Shown piece after piece: positions 43,115 to 52,549 of a DNA stretch of 64,000 nucleotides. Within the stretch, counting starts at the first letter, position 1. Every line of letters begins with the position of its first letter. Source of the DNA: Pseudoneobacillus rhizosphaerae (GTDB taxonomy: Bacteria; Bacillota; Bacilli; Bacillales; Cytobacillaceae); contig NZ_CAKJTG010000001.1 of assembly GCF_917563885.1 (NCBI RefSeq), positions 62,001-126,000 of the forward strand, read 5' to 3'. A program made the position numbers and the translations under genes. A model generated the notes under the pieces. The model searched no databases. It worked only from the letters and a program-made list of their open reading frames with translations, and was not told where the DNA came from.

Positions 43115-45463
43115 TTATTCTCCTCTATTCTTTTTTAGTGCCACTTCCACGTCAGATTTTTCTATGTGTATCTCTGGTGTTAGGAGGTGGGCATTTTCAG
43201 CTGTTTCAATAACTAATCGTAGAGATTGTGCCTGAATGGCTTCATCAATTAAATTAGTCGCAAAACGACCGTTTCCTTCTATTTTCATAGTCCTCAATGT
43301 GTCGTATAAAAAGTTTTTGGCTTCTTCAGTTAGTTGATAATGAAAACGTTCTCCATACTTTTCCATCATTATTACGAGCTCTTCAACTGAATAATCAGGA
43401 AAAGAGAAAAACTTCTTAAATCGAGAACGTAAACCTGGATTACTTTCGAGTAGCTTTTCCATTTCATTCGGATATCCAGCTAATATAACGACAAGATTTT
43501 CATTATGTTTTGTCATTTCATCGACAAGTGTATCAATCATTTCTTTGCCAAAATCATTACCAGATGGGCTTAATAATGAGTATGCCTCATCGATAAAGAG
43601 GACGCCGCCTAAAGCTTCCTTAATTTTTTTCTTTGTTTTAATTGCAGTTTGTCCTACATAACCAGCTACAAAATCGGAACGACTAGTAATGATTAAATGT
43701 CCTCTTTTTAAAATCCCATACGTCTTTAAAAAATTTGCATAAATCTTGGCGACAGTCGTTTTTCCCGTTCCGGGATTACCGCTAAAAACAGCATGTAATT
43801 GAATAGGAACAATTGGTAAACTATTTTCTTGGCGAAGTTTTTGAACTTTGACAAAGGCTATTAATGACTCCATTTCTTTCTTAACAGTTTCTAGTCCAAT
43901 TAGGTTTTTAAGCAGCTCGTTAGGATTTTCATCTTGGTCATCAGTTATTGAGGAAAAATCTTCTTTCTCTAACAATACATATTTGATGATTGAATCATTG
44001 TCCTCCTTCCCATTTGCCCCTTTTCTAAAAATGGCTTCTAAGACAATATTTTTGACCGTTCGAGCATTTCCAAAGGTTTCATCCACTCTCTCTTTGTCTA
44101 GCCTGTCTGCTAATTCTACTCTCGCTTCATTTGTAAGCAGATAATCATTTGCTTGGGCAATCGATTCTGCTATTGAAATCAATTCAACATTCGAATAGTT
44201 TGGAAGATGAATGAAATTGGATTGCGGAAAACGGCTTCGTAAACCAGTGTTTGCGTCGATAAACTGTCGCATTTCTTCCGGATAACCAGCAAGGATTACC
44301 GCAAATTTCCCTCCATATTCTTTGCTAGTCATAAGTGAAACTAGTGTATCAATAGCTGCCTGTCCATAATCATTTCCAGATTGTCCTTCTCTTTTTAAAC
44401 TATAGGCTTCATCTATGAAAAGGACACCACCAACCGCTTTTTTTACGATAGCTTGGACATTTTCTTCGGTTTGCCCTACGAACGAACCAACGAGCTGTGC
44501 ACGATTGGTCTCGATTACTTCCTCTCGAGGCAATACACCTAGCTCATGATAAATTTTTGCTAAAAGCCTTGCTAGTGTTGTCTTACCAGTTCCAGGATTA
44601 CCAGTTAAAATCATATTCAAACTGATTTCATCCTTTGTTTGATAACCAAAAGAACTTCTTTCCTTTTGGTATTTTAAAAACGAATAAAAATCTTTAACTC
44701 TTTCTTTTACAGTATCAAGCCCAATCATAAGTTTAAGTTGATCAAGTGCCTTTTTTTCTTCATATGTGGTACTATTATCCTCATTAAAAAAGGCTGACCA
44801 GTTTGTTTTTAATGTATTAATTGCTTCCAAATGGAGCTTTAGATTTTCTAAATGGACAGTAGCATAAAATACACCTGAAAAAGACTCGTCTAAATCAGTT
44901 ACGACTTTGAGAAGGTTACTAACTTCGTCTACCATGGTTTCAAACATGGTCCGTACTTGTTTAAGTTTATTTAAGGTCCTGCTGTCATCATTTTGGATTA
45001 GTTCGCATTGCTTGTTTAGTTCATCATGGATTTCATCTGCAGAGGAAAGAAAGCTTCGGCAAATCGTTAAATATTCATCCACTATTTTCTTCTTAGCAGT
45101 TCTATTATCTGTTTCCCTAAATATAGGGAAACTCAAGTTATCAAAAATATTTTGGTATGATAGCCATTTGTCTTTTAACAAATATTCCTTCGCATATTGG
45201 TTGTTTGGATCAAGCGAAATAGCTTTTTCCAACCACTTTGTAATCAGTGTGTTGTTTTCTTTTTTATTGCTTCTTGATCTTGCTAATAAAGTTACTAGTT
45301 GAGAATAAATATTGGGACTTTCATCTTCTTTAATAGTCTTTAGAAAATTGTAAATTTCACTTTCATCCTTCATGGAGCCATGTGCTGATATTTCTTGTTC
45401 CCACTTCGTTATCCACATATATATATCTTTTTCTCCAATATTGTTTGCCTGTCTATGGTTCAT
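43115..45463 (-). CDS. Double AAA+ ATPase, SpoVK/CbbX-like
   Basis: This 782-residue protein has a helical N-terminal region (about 1-230, TPR-like start then coiled-coil-rich) followed by two CbbX/SpoVK-type AAA+ modules. Walker A is GNPGTGKTT in both (near residues 291 and 573), Walker B VLFIDEAYSL in both, with the arginine-finger segment GLRSRF. B. subtilis SpoVK has only one such module (about 320 residues). Relatives are ring-shaped motors that remodel proteins; a sporulation role is suggested by the neighbours tlp and sspN but is not proven. It overlaps no gene and leads the yneP-yneQ operon. Confidence 0.88.
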   Translation of the reverse strand: MNHRQANNIGEKDIYMWITKWEQEISAHGSMKDESEIYNFLKTIKEDESPNIYSQLVTLLARSRSNKKENNTLITKWLEKAISLDPNNQYAKEYLLKDKWLSYQNIFDNLSFPIFRETDNRTAKKKIVDEYLTICRSFLSSADEIHDELNKQCELIQNDDSRTLNKLKQVRTMFETMVDEVSNLLKVVTDLDESFSGVFYATVHLENLKLHLEAINTLKTNWSAFFNEDNSTTYEEKKALDQLKLMIGLDTVKERVKDFYSFLKYQKERSSFGYQTKDEISLNMILTGNPGTGKTTLARLLAKIYHELGVLPREEVIETNRAQLVGSFVGQTEENVQAIVKKAVGGVLFIDEAYSLKREGQSGNDYGQAAIDTLVSLMTSKEYGGKFAVILAGYPEEMRQFIDANTGLRSRFPQSNFIHLPNYSNVELISIAESIAQANDYLLTNEARVELADRLDKERVDETFGNARTVKNIVLEAIFRKGANGKEDNDSIIKYVLLEKEDFSSITDDQDENPNELLKNLIGLETVKKEMESLIAFVKVQKLRQENSLPIVPIQLHAVFSGNPGTGKTTVAKIYANFLKTYGILKRGHLIITSRSDFVAGYVGQTAIKTKKKIKEALGGVLFIDEAYSLLSPSGNDFGKEMIDTLVDEMTKHNENLVVILAGYPNEMEKLLESNPGLRSRFKKFFSFPDYSVEELVIMMEKYGERFHYQLTEEAKNFLYDTLRTMKIEGNGRFATNLIDEAIQAQSLRLVIETAENAHLLTPEIHIEKSDVEVALKKNRGE

Positions 45464-45518
45464 TCAATCACTACTTTTGTATTTTTTTCTTATCTTACCA
45501 TATAAATCAGTATAGATA

Positions 45519-45562
45519 AAAAGAGAGAGATTGGAGGTATCCTCCACTCTCTCTCTTTTTTA
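45519..45562. terminator. Terminator of tlp
   Basis: A long stem AGAGAGAGA-TTGGAGG / CCTCCA-CTCTCTCTCT is followed by T runs on either strand. Confidence 0.88.
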
Positions 45563-45566
45563 TTGG

Positions 45567-45806
45567 CTATTCGTATTGGTTCCCTTGAGCATTGGACTCG
45601 TCTTTAACTTCTGCACGCATAGCATCAATGCTATCTCGACGTCTTTCATTTTTTGCTTCAATTTGAGCACGTTGTGTGTCATCGTTTGCAAATTCTAATG
45701 ACTCTTCCGCTTCTTCCATATTCTGAATCGTGTCTTGGATCATGGATTGAAGCTTTTCTGCGTTGTCAGAACGGTCATCAGGTTTTGGTTTGTTATTATA
45801 TGCCAT
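45567..45806 (-). CDS. tlp: Small acid-soluble spore protein Tlp (thioredoxin-like protein)
   Basis: This 79-residue hydrophilic spore protein has the Tlp family core KPDDRSDNAEKLQSMIQDTI, then NMEEAEESLEFAN and KNERRRDSIDAMRAEVKDE. Tlp is made in the forespore and degraded at germination; its role is minor and not fully known. The true start is the ATG behind GAGGAGG; an upstream frame to 45914 is spurious. B. subtilis tlp lies in the same yne block next to sspN. Confidence 0.95.
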   Translation of the reverse strand: MAYNNKPKPDDRSDNAEKLQSMIQDTIQNMEEAEESLEFANDDTQRAQIEAKNERRRDSIDAMRAEVKDESNAQGNQYE

Positions 45807-45936
45807 TTTATTTCCTCCTCGATGATGTTTGCTGGTACAAAAATAGTATGTGATGAAAGTGCCTCTGTCACACAGATAATTTTTGGGTATAATGAAGTTT
45901 TTCAATCCATACATAAATTATATTTTACTAAAATAA

Positions 45937-45968
45937 AACTCACTAGCCGTAAGAGCTAGTGAGTTTTT
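45937..45968. terminator. Terminator of sspN
   Basis: ACTCACTAGC / GCTAGTGAGT is flanked by A and T runs. Confidence 0.85.
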
Positions 45969-45985
45969 AAAAAAGTGATGTTTAA

Positions 45986-46132
45986 TTATTCACCTTTTGT
46001 TTGGATTACTTGCGCATGTTTTCCTGACGTATCCTGCATCTTTTTTCCTTTATTTCCACCGAATCCTCTAGGTTGTGTACCTATATGATCTGGCTTAAAC
46101 TGTTTTGGATGTTGCCCTTTCATATTACTCAT
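45986..46132 (-). CDS. sspN: Small acid-soluble spore protein N
   Basis: This 48-residue forespore-specific protein matches the SspN pattern: K/Q-rich N-terminus, PDHIGTQPR, NKGKKMQDTSGK and the terminal QTKGE. It starts behind GAGGAGGGAT. The tlp gene downstream has its own ribosome site and terminator. Its neighbours are the same as in B. subtilis. Confidence 0.92.
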   Translation of the reverse strand: MSNMKGQHPKQFKPDHIGTQPRGFGGNKGKKMQDTSGKHAQVIQTKGE

Positions 46133-46195
46133 GATTATCCCTCCTCATTAGGAGTATTCCCTTTTCGGAGAAAAGACATGATTGGAATTGTTTGG

Positions 46196-46327
46196 TTACT
46201 CTGCTTTGCCTAAACGCTTTTCTTCAAGTCGTTCTTCAATTCTATCTAACGCATCGCGATCTTTCATAAGTTGACGTTTGTTTTCTAATACAAGTTCAGC
46301 AAAGGAGCGTTTTCTAGGTTTTCTCAT
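46196..46327 (-). CDS. FbpB-family small basic protein
   Basis: This 43-residue basic, helical protein (MRKPRKRSFAELVLENKRQL...) matches the FbpB-type family (RSFxELVxENKxxL...R.ALxRIEERLE). In B. subtilis FbpB is Fur-repressed and assists the FsrA iron-sparing RNA, which lowers translation of aconitase and other iron enzymes. Here it lies 3 kb from citB and has a Fur-like box directly upstream. GGAAGGTG precedes the ATG. Orthology to fbpB itself rather than a paralogue is not certain. Confidence 0.8.
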   Translation of the reverse strand: MRKPRKRSFAELVLENKRQLMKDRDALDRIEERLEEKRLGKAE

Positions 46328-46352
46328 TGTTGTTCACCTTCCTTATTTCCTA

Positions 46353-46367
46353 TGATAACAGTTATTA
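46353..46367. promoter_or_regulatory. Fur-like box upstream of the FbpB-family gene
   Basis: TGATAACAGTTATTA matches 11 of 14 positions of the 7-1-7 Fur consensus TGATAATNATTATCA and is 25 nt from the start codon. Confidence 0.5.
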
Positions 46368-46431
46368 TGCCCAGAAACGGTTATAATTATTACAACTTTT
46401 TGAAAATTTAGCACTTACAGATTTATTATTT

Positions 46432-46488
46432 AGCAAAAAAATAGAACTTAACATATAAGTTAAGTTCTCTTATATGTTAAGTTCTTTG
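46432..46488 (-). terminator. Terminator of yneN
   Basis: Arms AGAACTTAACATATAAG / CTTATATGTTAAGTTCT with a loop of about 9 nt are followed, on the minus strand, by ATTTTTTT. Confidence 0.85.
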
Positions 46489-46492
46489 CATG

Positions 46493-47020
46493 TTAATTCA
46501 TGTTTTTGACGTTATTTTTCATTAAGTCGTACGTCATGGCACCAATATGTTTATATTGAATGATTCCTTTTGTATCAATAAAATAAGTAGTTGGAATGGA
46601 AATTACTTGGTAAATAGAGTTTACATCATCCTCTTCGTCTAACGGAATTGGAAATGTAATGCCCATCTCATCTACAAAACTTTGAACGTCTAATTGTGGA
46701 TCAATATTTACAGCAAGAATAACGACGTCTTTTGGACTTTCTTCGAAATACTTTTGCATTTCTGGCATTTCAGCTTTACATGGAGGGCACCAAGTAGCCC
46801 AGAAGTTTAAAATAACCTTTTTCCCTTGTAAATCTGAAAGCTTCACTTTTTTACCATCTAATTGATTAAGTTCAAAATCAGGCGCTTTGACACCTGTAGA
46901 AATTCCTACACTTTTTGTTGAAACAGATGCGTTCTTTTCAGCTGGTTTATCCATTGCTTGGACAATAGCCACTGTAAATAAAGCAATCAGTACTACCGCA
47001 GCAATTACTTTTTTAATCAT
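46493..47020 (-). CDS. yneN: TlpA/ResA-like membrane-anchored thiol-disulfide oxidoreductase YneN
   Basis: This 175-residue protein has an N-terminal hydrophobic anchor (residues 4-22) and an external thioredoxin fold (AhpC/TSA-Redoxin type): APDFELNQLDGKKVKLSD, the active site FWATWCPPCKAEMPEMQ with Cys78-Pro-Pro-Cys81, and the cis-Pro in SIPTTYFID. It reduces disulfides on the outer face of the membrane, for example in cytochrome maturation or spore proteins. B. subtilis yneN also adjoins citB. In this genome the mtnA/aldolase pair lies between it and citB. Confidence 0.92.
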   Translation of the reverse strand: MIKKVIAAVVLIALFTVAIVQAMDKPAEKNASVSTKSVGISTGVKAPDFELNQLDGKKVKLSDLQGKKVILNFWATWCPPCKAEMPEMQKYFEESPKDVVILAVNIDPQLDVQSFVDEMGITFPIPLDEEDDVNSIYQVISIPTTYFIDTKGIIQYKHIGAMTYDLMKNNVKNMN

Positions 47021-47186
47021 TTGCTTTGACCTCCTTTATGCATTGCTAACTCGATATCATTTACCCTATATTAACAAGGATAATGTAGTTAGCACAATGT
47101 ACTAAATGACGATAAATGTGACGATTCAGTAAACATCTTTCGTTAACGTCATTTAGCATTAATTTAATAGAAATAATCTGCAAAGT

Positions 47187-47216
47187 CAAAAAAGGGACTG
47201 TCACTAGTCCCTAATA
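47187..47216 (-). terminator. Terminator of the aldolase gene (GGGACT-type hairpin)
   Basis: AGGGACT / AGTCCCT with a 6-nt loop is followed on the minus strand by TTTTTT. Confidence 0.8.
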
Positions 47217-47219
47217 ATT

Positions 47220-48005
47220 TTATTTTAATAACTTAACAACTGCTTGAGTCACTTTTTCAACAATCAAATCAATATCTTTTGCTGTCAGGCTTCGCTCAAG
47301 TGGTGGGGTTATTTTCTCTGCATGCGCGTTACTAGCTGTTTGAACTCCACTTGGTGACGCACTTTCCTTTCCTAGGTGACGCTTGATCTCAAGGAGACGA
47401 TCAACATTTGTCGTGTTTAATTCACGATCTCCGTTCATTTGCCTTGCAATCCAATTAACCTTTGCACAAAATTCAAGCGATTCCATTAGAAAATAAGCTT
47501 GATCTAAATTTTCTCCCCATGTTAAGGCTCCGTGGTTTTCTAATAAGGCACCATTATGATTAAGGATAAATGGACTAATAGCAGAAGCCAGTTCATCAGT
47601 CGAAGGTGTACCATATTCCGCGATTGGAATGGTTCCAAGTGTAACAATCGATTCCGGCATTGTCGCTTGATCTAAAGGAACACCTGCAATGGCAAAAGCA
47701 GTTGCATACGGAGGATGAACATGAACAACTGATTTTATTTCAGGACGTTCTTTGTAAACTCGAAGATGCATTTTAATTTCGGAAGTCGGCTTTCGTTCTC
47801 CTTCTAAGAGATTGCCGTCACCATCAACTTTAATTAACATTTCTGGTGTCATAAACCCTTTACTAACACCTGTAGGAGTTACTAGGAAGGTATCCTCATC
47901 AATTCGAACGGAAATATTGCCATCATTGGAGGCAACAAAGCCTTTTTCATAAATTCTTTTTCCGATTTCACACACTTGTGATTTTAGTTTGATTTCTGAA
48001 ATCAT
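47220..48005 (-). CDS. Class II (fuculose-1-phosphate-type) aldolase, probable DHAP-shunt aldolase
   Basis: This 261-residue zinc-dependent class II aldolase has GNISVR near residue 30, PTSEIKMH (catalytic Glu), VHVHPPYATAFA (two zinc His, near 96) and ENHGALTWG (third His, near 158). The C-terminal 40-50 residues are an extra charged helix. It follows the MtnA-like isomerase by 21 nt. In Bacillus, this gene pair cleaves 5-methylthioribulose- or 5-deoxyribulose-1-phosphate into DHAP and a small aldehyde (the DHAP shunt). No mtnK or mtnW is adjacent, so the DHAP shunt is preferred over the full methionine salvage route. Confidence 0.85.
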   Translation of the reverse strand: MISEIKLKSQVCEIGKRIYEKGFVASNDGNISVRIDEDTFLVTPTGVSKGFMTPEMLIKVDGDGNLLEGERKPTSEIKMHLRVYKERPEIKSVVHVHPPYATAFAIAGVPLDQATMPESIVTLGTIPIAEYGTPSTDELASAISPFILNHNGALLENHGALTWGENLDQAYFLMESLEFCAKVNWIARQMNGDRELNTTNVDRLLEIKRHLGKESASPSGVQTASNAHAEKITPPLERSLTAKDIDLIVEKVTQAVVKLLK

Positions 48006-48026
48006 GATTTCCCTGCTTTCAACCGT

Positions 48027-49073
48027 TTATAGGAATAACTTTGGTAGTTCTTCTTGATAATTCCCTTTTAGTACACCCTTTTCGGTAATAATGGCCGTTA
48101 TGAATTCAGCTGGGGTAACATCAAAAGCAGGGTTAAAGACTTTAACACCTACAGGTGCTGTGAGGGTCCCAAAACCTTCTGTGATTTCTTCGGCATTTCT
48201 TTCTTCAATCGGTATATCCTGACCAGTTTGTGTCGATAAATCAATAGTTGAAATAGGTGCAGCTACATAAAACGGGATATTATGAGCTTTAGCTAGAAGC
48301 GCAACACCATACGTTCCAATTTTGTTAGCAACATCACCATTTGCAGCTACGCGGTCACAGCCAACTATGACTGCTTGTATCCATCCCTTACTCATAACCA
48401 TAGCTGCCATACTATCTGTGATTAGGGTAACGTCAATTCCAGCCTGTTGGAGCTCCCAAGTTGTTAAACGAGCTCCTTGAAGCAAGGGACGTGTTTCATC
48501 GGCGTATACTTTGATATTCCAGCCTTTTTCTTTTGCTAAATACATCGGAGCTAATGCAGTTCCGTATTTTGCTGTAGCAATTCCACCTGCATTACAATGA
48601 GTAAGGACACCTATTCCATCATGAAATAAAGTTAAGGCGTGCTCACCAATGGAGCGACATACCTCTTCATCCTCTTGACGAATTAGATGTGCTTCCTCTT
48701 CTAAAGCATTCTTTATGGAGGATATTGGTTTTTCTTTTTCTTTGAGAACTCGTTCATTCATGCGTTTTAAGGCCCAAAATAAATTGACTGCTGTTGGTCT
48801 TGACGTGGAGAGATAGTTTGAATGCTTTTGAAAATCTTCATAAAAATTATCGAAGTTTTCTTCAGTAGCGTGTTGAATTCCTAGCAACAAACCATATGCA
48901 GCAGCAATTCCAATAGCTGGGGCTCCACGAACCTTTAATTGTTTAATGGCATCCCATGCATCTTCAATTCGATCTATTTTAATAAATTCTGTTAGGTTTG
49001 GTAATTTCGTTTGGTCTAAAATGGTTAAAGTTCCATTTTCGTATGAAACGGATTGTAAAAATGATTCTGTCAT
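48027..49073 (-). CDS. mtnA: S-methyl-5-thioribose-1-phosphate isomerase (MtnA/DrdI family)
   Basis: This 348-residue aldose-ketose isomerase of the eIF2B-like family converts methylthioribose-1-phosphate (or 5-deoxyribose-1-phosphate) to the ribulose form. Landmarks are [15 protein letters not shown] (near 48), the catalytic Cys in [13 protein letters not shown] (near 162) and the Asp in [20 protein letters not shown] (near 240). It is the first gene of a two-gene operon with a class II aldolase. No SAM riboswitch was seen in the short leader. Confidence 0.92.
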   Translation of the reverse strand: MTESFLQSVSYENGTLTILDQTKLPNLTEFIKIDRIEDAWDAIKQLKVRGAPAIGIAAAYGLLLGIQHATEENFDNFYEDFQKHSNYLSTSRPTAVNLFWALKRMNERVLKEKEKPISSIKNALEEEAHLIRQEDEEVCRSIGEHALTLFHDGIGVLTHCNAGGIATAKYGTALAPMYLAKEKGWNIKVYADETRPLLQGARLTTWELQQAGIDVTLITDSMAAMVMSKGWIQAVIVGCDRVAANGDVANKIGTYGVALLAKAHNIPFYVAAPISTIDLSTQTGQDIPIEERNAEEITEGFGTLTAPVGVKVFNPAFDVTPAEFITAIITEKGVLKGNYQEELPKLFL

Positions 49074-49236
49074 AAAGCTTTTTGACTCCTCCCATTTGTG
49101 AAACTTCTAAATATTCTTGCCTATTTTAACATGAATATTTTTTTTGAGATATAAAAAAATGATTCTTTTTAATTATATGTTTTTCATAAGTTTTACGGGT
49201 TGTGAGGATAATATTACAAAATGAATGTTCGTAAAA

Positions 49237-49273
49237 ATAAACCGCCCTACATAAAAGTAAGGCGGCCTTTTAA
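49237..49273 (-). terminator. Terminator of citB
   Basis: On the minus strand CCGCCTTAC / GTAGGGCGG is followed by TTTATTTTT. Confidence 0.88.
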
Positions 49274-49276
49274 TTA

Positions 49277-51985
49277 TTATGCTTTTAATTTTTCACGTAA
49301 CACCATTGGAAGAATTCCACCATGACGGTAGTAGTCAATTTCAACTTCTGAGTCGAAACGAACTAGAACTTCAAACTCTTTCTTGTTTCCAGCTTCATCA
49401 GTGGCTGTAACTTTTAGAAGGTCACGTGGTTTTACATTTTCATCAACTTGAACGTCGATTGATTCTTTACCAGTTAAGCCTAAAGTATCAGCACTTTCGC
49501 CATCCTTGAATTGAAGAGGTAAAACACCCATTAACACAAGGTTAGAACGGTGGATACGCTCAAAGCTTTCAGCAATAACTGTTTTGATTCCTAGTAGGTT
49601 CGTTCCTTTTGCTGCCCAGTCACGAGAAGATCCCATTCCATAGTCTTTACCAGCAAATACTACTAAGCCTGTTCCGTCCGCTTTGTATTGCATACAAGCA
49701 TCATAGATTGGTGTAATTTCGCCAGTTGGCCAGTAAGTAGTTACGCCACCTTCTGTACCTGGAGCGATTTGGTTACGAATACGGATGTTTGCGAATGTAC
49801 CACGCATCATTACTTCATGGTTACCACGACGAGAACCGTATGAGTTGAAATCACGTGGCTCAACGCCATTTTCTAATAGATATTTACCAGCTGGTGTATT
49901 TTTACCGATAGCACCTGCAGGAGAAATGTGGTCAGTTGTTACAGAGTCTCCAAATTTAGCTACTACGCGAAGACCTGATAATGGCTTAACTTCACCTGGC
50001 TCTGCTGTTAACCCTTCAAAGAATGGAGGGTTTTGGATGTAAGTAGAGTTCTCATCAAAAGTATATAATGGCTCATTGCTTGTTTTAATTTCGTTCCAAC
50101 GAGCATTGTCACCAAATACATTTGCATATTCGCTACGGAATAACTCAGGAGTTACTGTTTGTTTAACCACATCAGCAACTTCTGCAGTTGTTGGCCAAAT
50201 ATCACTTAAGAAAACGTCATTGCCATTTTTATCTTTACCGATTGCTTCTTTTTGAAGGTCGATATTTACATTTCCAGCAAGAGCATAAGCAACTACAAGT
50301 GGTGGTGAAGCTAAGTAGTTAGCTTTTACTAAAGGATGGATACGTCCTTCGAAGTTACGGTTACCAGAAAGGACAGATGTAACAAGTAAATCGCTTTCTG
50401 CAACAGCTTTTTCGATTTCGTCTTTTAATGGACCGGAGTTACCGATACATGTTGTACAGCCATAACCAACTAGGTTGAAGCCTAATTGCTCAAGATATGG
50501 AAGTAATCCGGAATCACGAAGGTAACCAGTAACAACTTTAGATCCTGGTGCTAAAGAAGTTTTAACAAATTTAGGAACTTCTAAACCAAGCTCTACAGCT
50601 TTCTTTGCAACTAAACCAGCACCTACAAGTACATATGGGTTAGAAGTGTTCGTACAGCTTGTGATAGATGCGATTGCTACAGCACCTGTTTTCATCTCTG
50701 TTTGATCACCGTTTGCAAAGTTAACAGTTACACCTTTATTAAGCTCATCAGCATTTAAACCAAATCCTTGGTTACCTTGTGGTGCACTAACCGCTTTAAC
50801 AAACTCTTCTTTCATGTTAGAAAGAGGAATTAAGTCTTGCGGGCGCTTAGGACCAGAAAGGTTTGCTTCAATAATTGAAAGATCGATTTCAATGACATTT
50901 GTATAAACTGGCTCAAAGCTTGGATCAAAGAATAAGCCATTTGCTTTACAATATTGTTCAACAACTTGAATTTGTTCTTCATCACGTCCAGTTAGACGTA
51001 AGTAATCAAGGGCTTCAGCATCAACTGGGAAGAATCCACAAGTTGCGCCGTATTCAGGTGCCATGTTAGCAACTGTCGCACGGTCTGCTAATGGTAATGA
51101 AGGAACTCCAGGACCGAAGAACTCAACGAATTTACCTACAACACCTTGGCTACGTAAAACTTGAGTTACTTTTAAAGCTAAGTCAGTAGCAGTTGCTCCG
51201 TTAGGAAGATCGCCTGTTAATTTAACCCCAACAACCTCTGGAACTGGGAAGTATGATGGTTGACCTAGCATTCCTGCTTCAGCTTCAATACCACCTACAC
51301 CCCATCCAAGAACACCAATCCCGTTGATCATTGTCGTATGAGAGTCAGTTCCTACTAATGTATCTGGATAAGCTTCTAATTCACCGTCTGCATTCTCTTG
51401 AACATGAACAACGTCAGCAAGGAACTCAAGGTTAACTTGGTGAACGATACCAGTAGCAGGTGGAACAGCACGGTAGTTGTTGAAAGCTTTTTGTGCCCAG
51501 CTTAGGAATTGATAACGCTCTGCGTTACGTTCGAATTCTAAAACCATGTTAGCTTCTAAAGAGTCGGCTGATCCGTATTGATCGACTTGTACAGAGTGGT
51601 CGATAACTAGATCAACTGTTTTTTCTGGATTAATTTTATCAGGATCTCCGCCCATATCAGCCATTGCTTTACGTAAAGAAGCAAGGTCTACTACTGCCGG
51701 TACACCTGTAAAGTCTTGAAGAATAACACGAGAAGGCTTGAATGGTACATCCACTTCCTTCACTTCGCTAGTTCCCCATTTTGCTAAGTTTTCAACGTGT
51801 TCCTTTGTAATAACGCGTCCATCATGTTGACGAAGAACCGATTCAAGTAACACTTTAATAGAATAAGGTAGATTTGAAACATTTTTAATACCAGCATCTT
51901 CTAGTGCTGCTAATTTGTAGTAATGATAACGTTTGCCGTTTAGTTCAAAAGAACTACGTGCGTTAAAAACATCTTTTGACATCAT
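49277..51985 (-). CDS. citB: Aconitate hydratase (aconitase A)
   Basis: This 902-residue TCA-cycle enzyme interconverts citrate and isocitrate. It is the AcnA/IRP type; its apo-form can bind RNA. The three [4Fe-4S] cysteines are in [11 protein letters not shown] and [12 protein letters not shown]; the swivel-domain motif is [15 protein letters not shown]. The start is ATG 51985 or the adjacent 51982, behind AAGGGGG. A dyad resembling a CcpC site and another palindrome lie about 110-150 nt upstream. B. subtilis citB has the same neighbours (yneN on one side, sspO on the other). Confidence 0.97.
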   Translation of the reverse strand: MMSKDVFNARSSFELNGKRYHYYKLAALEDAGIKNVSNLPYSIKVLLESVLRQHDGRVITKEHVENLAKWGTSEVKEVDVPFKPSRVILQDFTGVPAVVDLASLRKAMADMGGDPDKINPEKTVDLVIDHSVQVDQYGSADSLEANMVLEFERNAERYQFLSWAQKAFNNYRAVPPATGIVHQVNLEFLADVVHVQENADGELEAYPDTLVGTDSHTTMINGIGVLGWGVGGIEAEAGMLGQPSYFPVPEVVGVKLTGDLPNGATATDLALKVTQVLRSQGVVGKFVEFFGPGVPSLPLADRATVANMAPEYGATCGFFPVDAEALDYLRLTGRDEEQIQVVEQYCKANGLFFDPSFEPVYTNVIEIDLSIIEANLSGPKRPQDLIPLSNMKEEFVKAVSAPQGNQGFGLNADELNKGVTVNFANGDQTEMKTGAVAIASITSCTNTSNPYVLVGAGLVAKKAVELGLEVPKFVKTSLAPGSKVVTGYLRDSGLLPYLEQLGFNLVGYGCTTCIGNSGPLKDEIEKAVAESDLLVTSVLSGNRNFEGRIHPLVKANYLASPPLVVAYALAGNVNIDLQKEAIGKDKNGNDVFLSDIWPTTAEVADVVKQTVTPELFRSEYANVFGDNARWNEIKTSNEPLYTFDENSTYIQNPPFFEGLTAEPGEVKPLSGLRVVAKFGDSVTTDHISPAGAIGKNTPAGKYLLENGVEPRDFNSYGSRRGNHEVMMRGTFANIRIRNQIAPGTEGGVTTYWPTGEITPIYDACMQYKADGTGLVVFAGKDYGMGSSRDWAAKGTNLLGIKTVIAESFERIHRSNLVLMGVLPLQFKDGESADTLGLTGKESIDVQVDENVKPRDLLKVTATDEAGNKKEFEVLVRFDSEVEIDYYRHGGILPMVLREKLKA

Positions 51986-52312
51986 TCGTACCCCCTTGAC
52001 AATATGAAACTAAATAAATGCCGAAAAGTTGGAATATTCCCATCCATCCTAACTTTTCTTACAATTCTTATCTTAATACAACCATTTACATAAGTAAATA
52101 ACAAGAATGTTATAGAATTTGATAAGATTAACTTATCGTGTACCCTGTAAACATAGATGTATCAAGTAGTTATGTAATTTTTTTACTGTGATGATTTTTT
52201 CAAACCATTTTTGTAAAAAAACATTCCCTCACTATTATTGAAAAAAACGGGATGGAATGCAAATGTTTTCCCTTCCTTTGGAAAACCTATGTTCATAAAG
52301 GAGGTGCATCTT
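51986..52312. promoter_or_regulatory. citB / sspO divergent region with CcpC-like dyad
   Basis: At 52121-52137 the sequence GATAA-N7-TTATC contains ATAA-N7-TTAT, the form of the CcpC (citrate-sensing LysR) operator upstream of citB in B. subtilis. A second palindrome ATAACA-AGAA-TGTTAT lies at 52098-52113, closer to citB. The right part should carry the forespore promoter of sspO; no exact sigma-G site was assigned. Confidence 0.55.
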
Positions 52313-52462
52313 ATGGCTAAACGTAAAGCAAATCATGTTATTCCTGGAGCTAACGCTGCAAGTTCTCAAGGGATGGGTGCTGGGTATAATGAAGAGTTCT
52401 CTAATGAACCATTAACTGAGGCTCAAAAGCAAAATAATAAAAAGCGGAAAAAAAATCAATAA
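52313..52462 (+). CDS. sspO: Small acid-soluble spore protein O
   Basis: This 49-residue forespore protein has [10 protein letters not shown] at the start, [21 protein letters not shown] in the middle and the terminal [10 protein letters not shown], matching SspO (CotK). It is divergent from citB exactly as in B. subtilis. The start is set at the ATG behind AAAGGAGGTG; an upstream frame from 52238 is spurious. Confidence 0.95.
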   Translation: MAKRKANHVIPGANAASSQGMGAGYNEEFSNEPLTEAQKQNNKKRKKNQ

Positions 52463-52469
52463 GGATGAC

Positions 52470-52495
52470 TTGGTCCCTTTTATTAAAGGGACTGT
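52470..52495 (+). terminator. Possible terminator of sspO
   Basis: GTCCC-TTTTATTAAA-GGGAC is followed by TGTTGTATTG; the T run is weak. The GGGACTGT half resembles palindromes elsewhere in the window. Confidence 0.5.
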
Positions 52496-52516
52496 TGTAT
52501 TGTAGGCATAGGCAAT

Positions 52517-52546
52517 AAAACCCCCACTTATTTAAGTGGGGGTTAA
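52517..52546. terminator. Bidirectional terminator
   Basis: AACCCCCACTT / AAGTGGGGGTT with a 4-nt loop lies between sspO and the convergent small gene. Confidence 0.8.
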
Positions 52547-52549
52547 AAG

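Noticed and set aside
43848..44144. 98-codon Ser/Leu-rich frame antisense to the double AAA+ gene
   Set aside because: Composition is the mirror of coding sequence on the other strand; no start signal.
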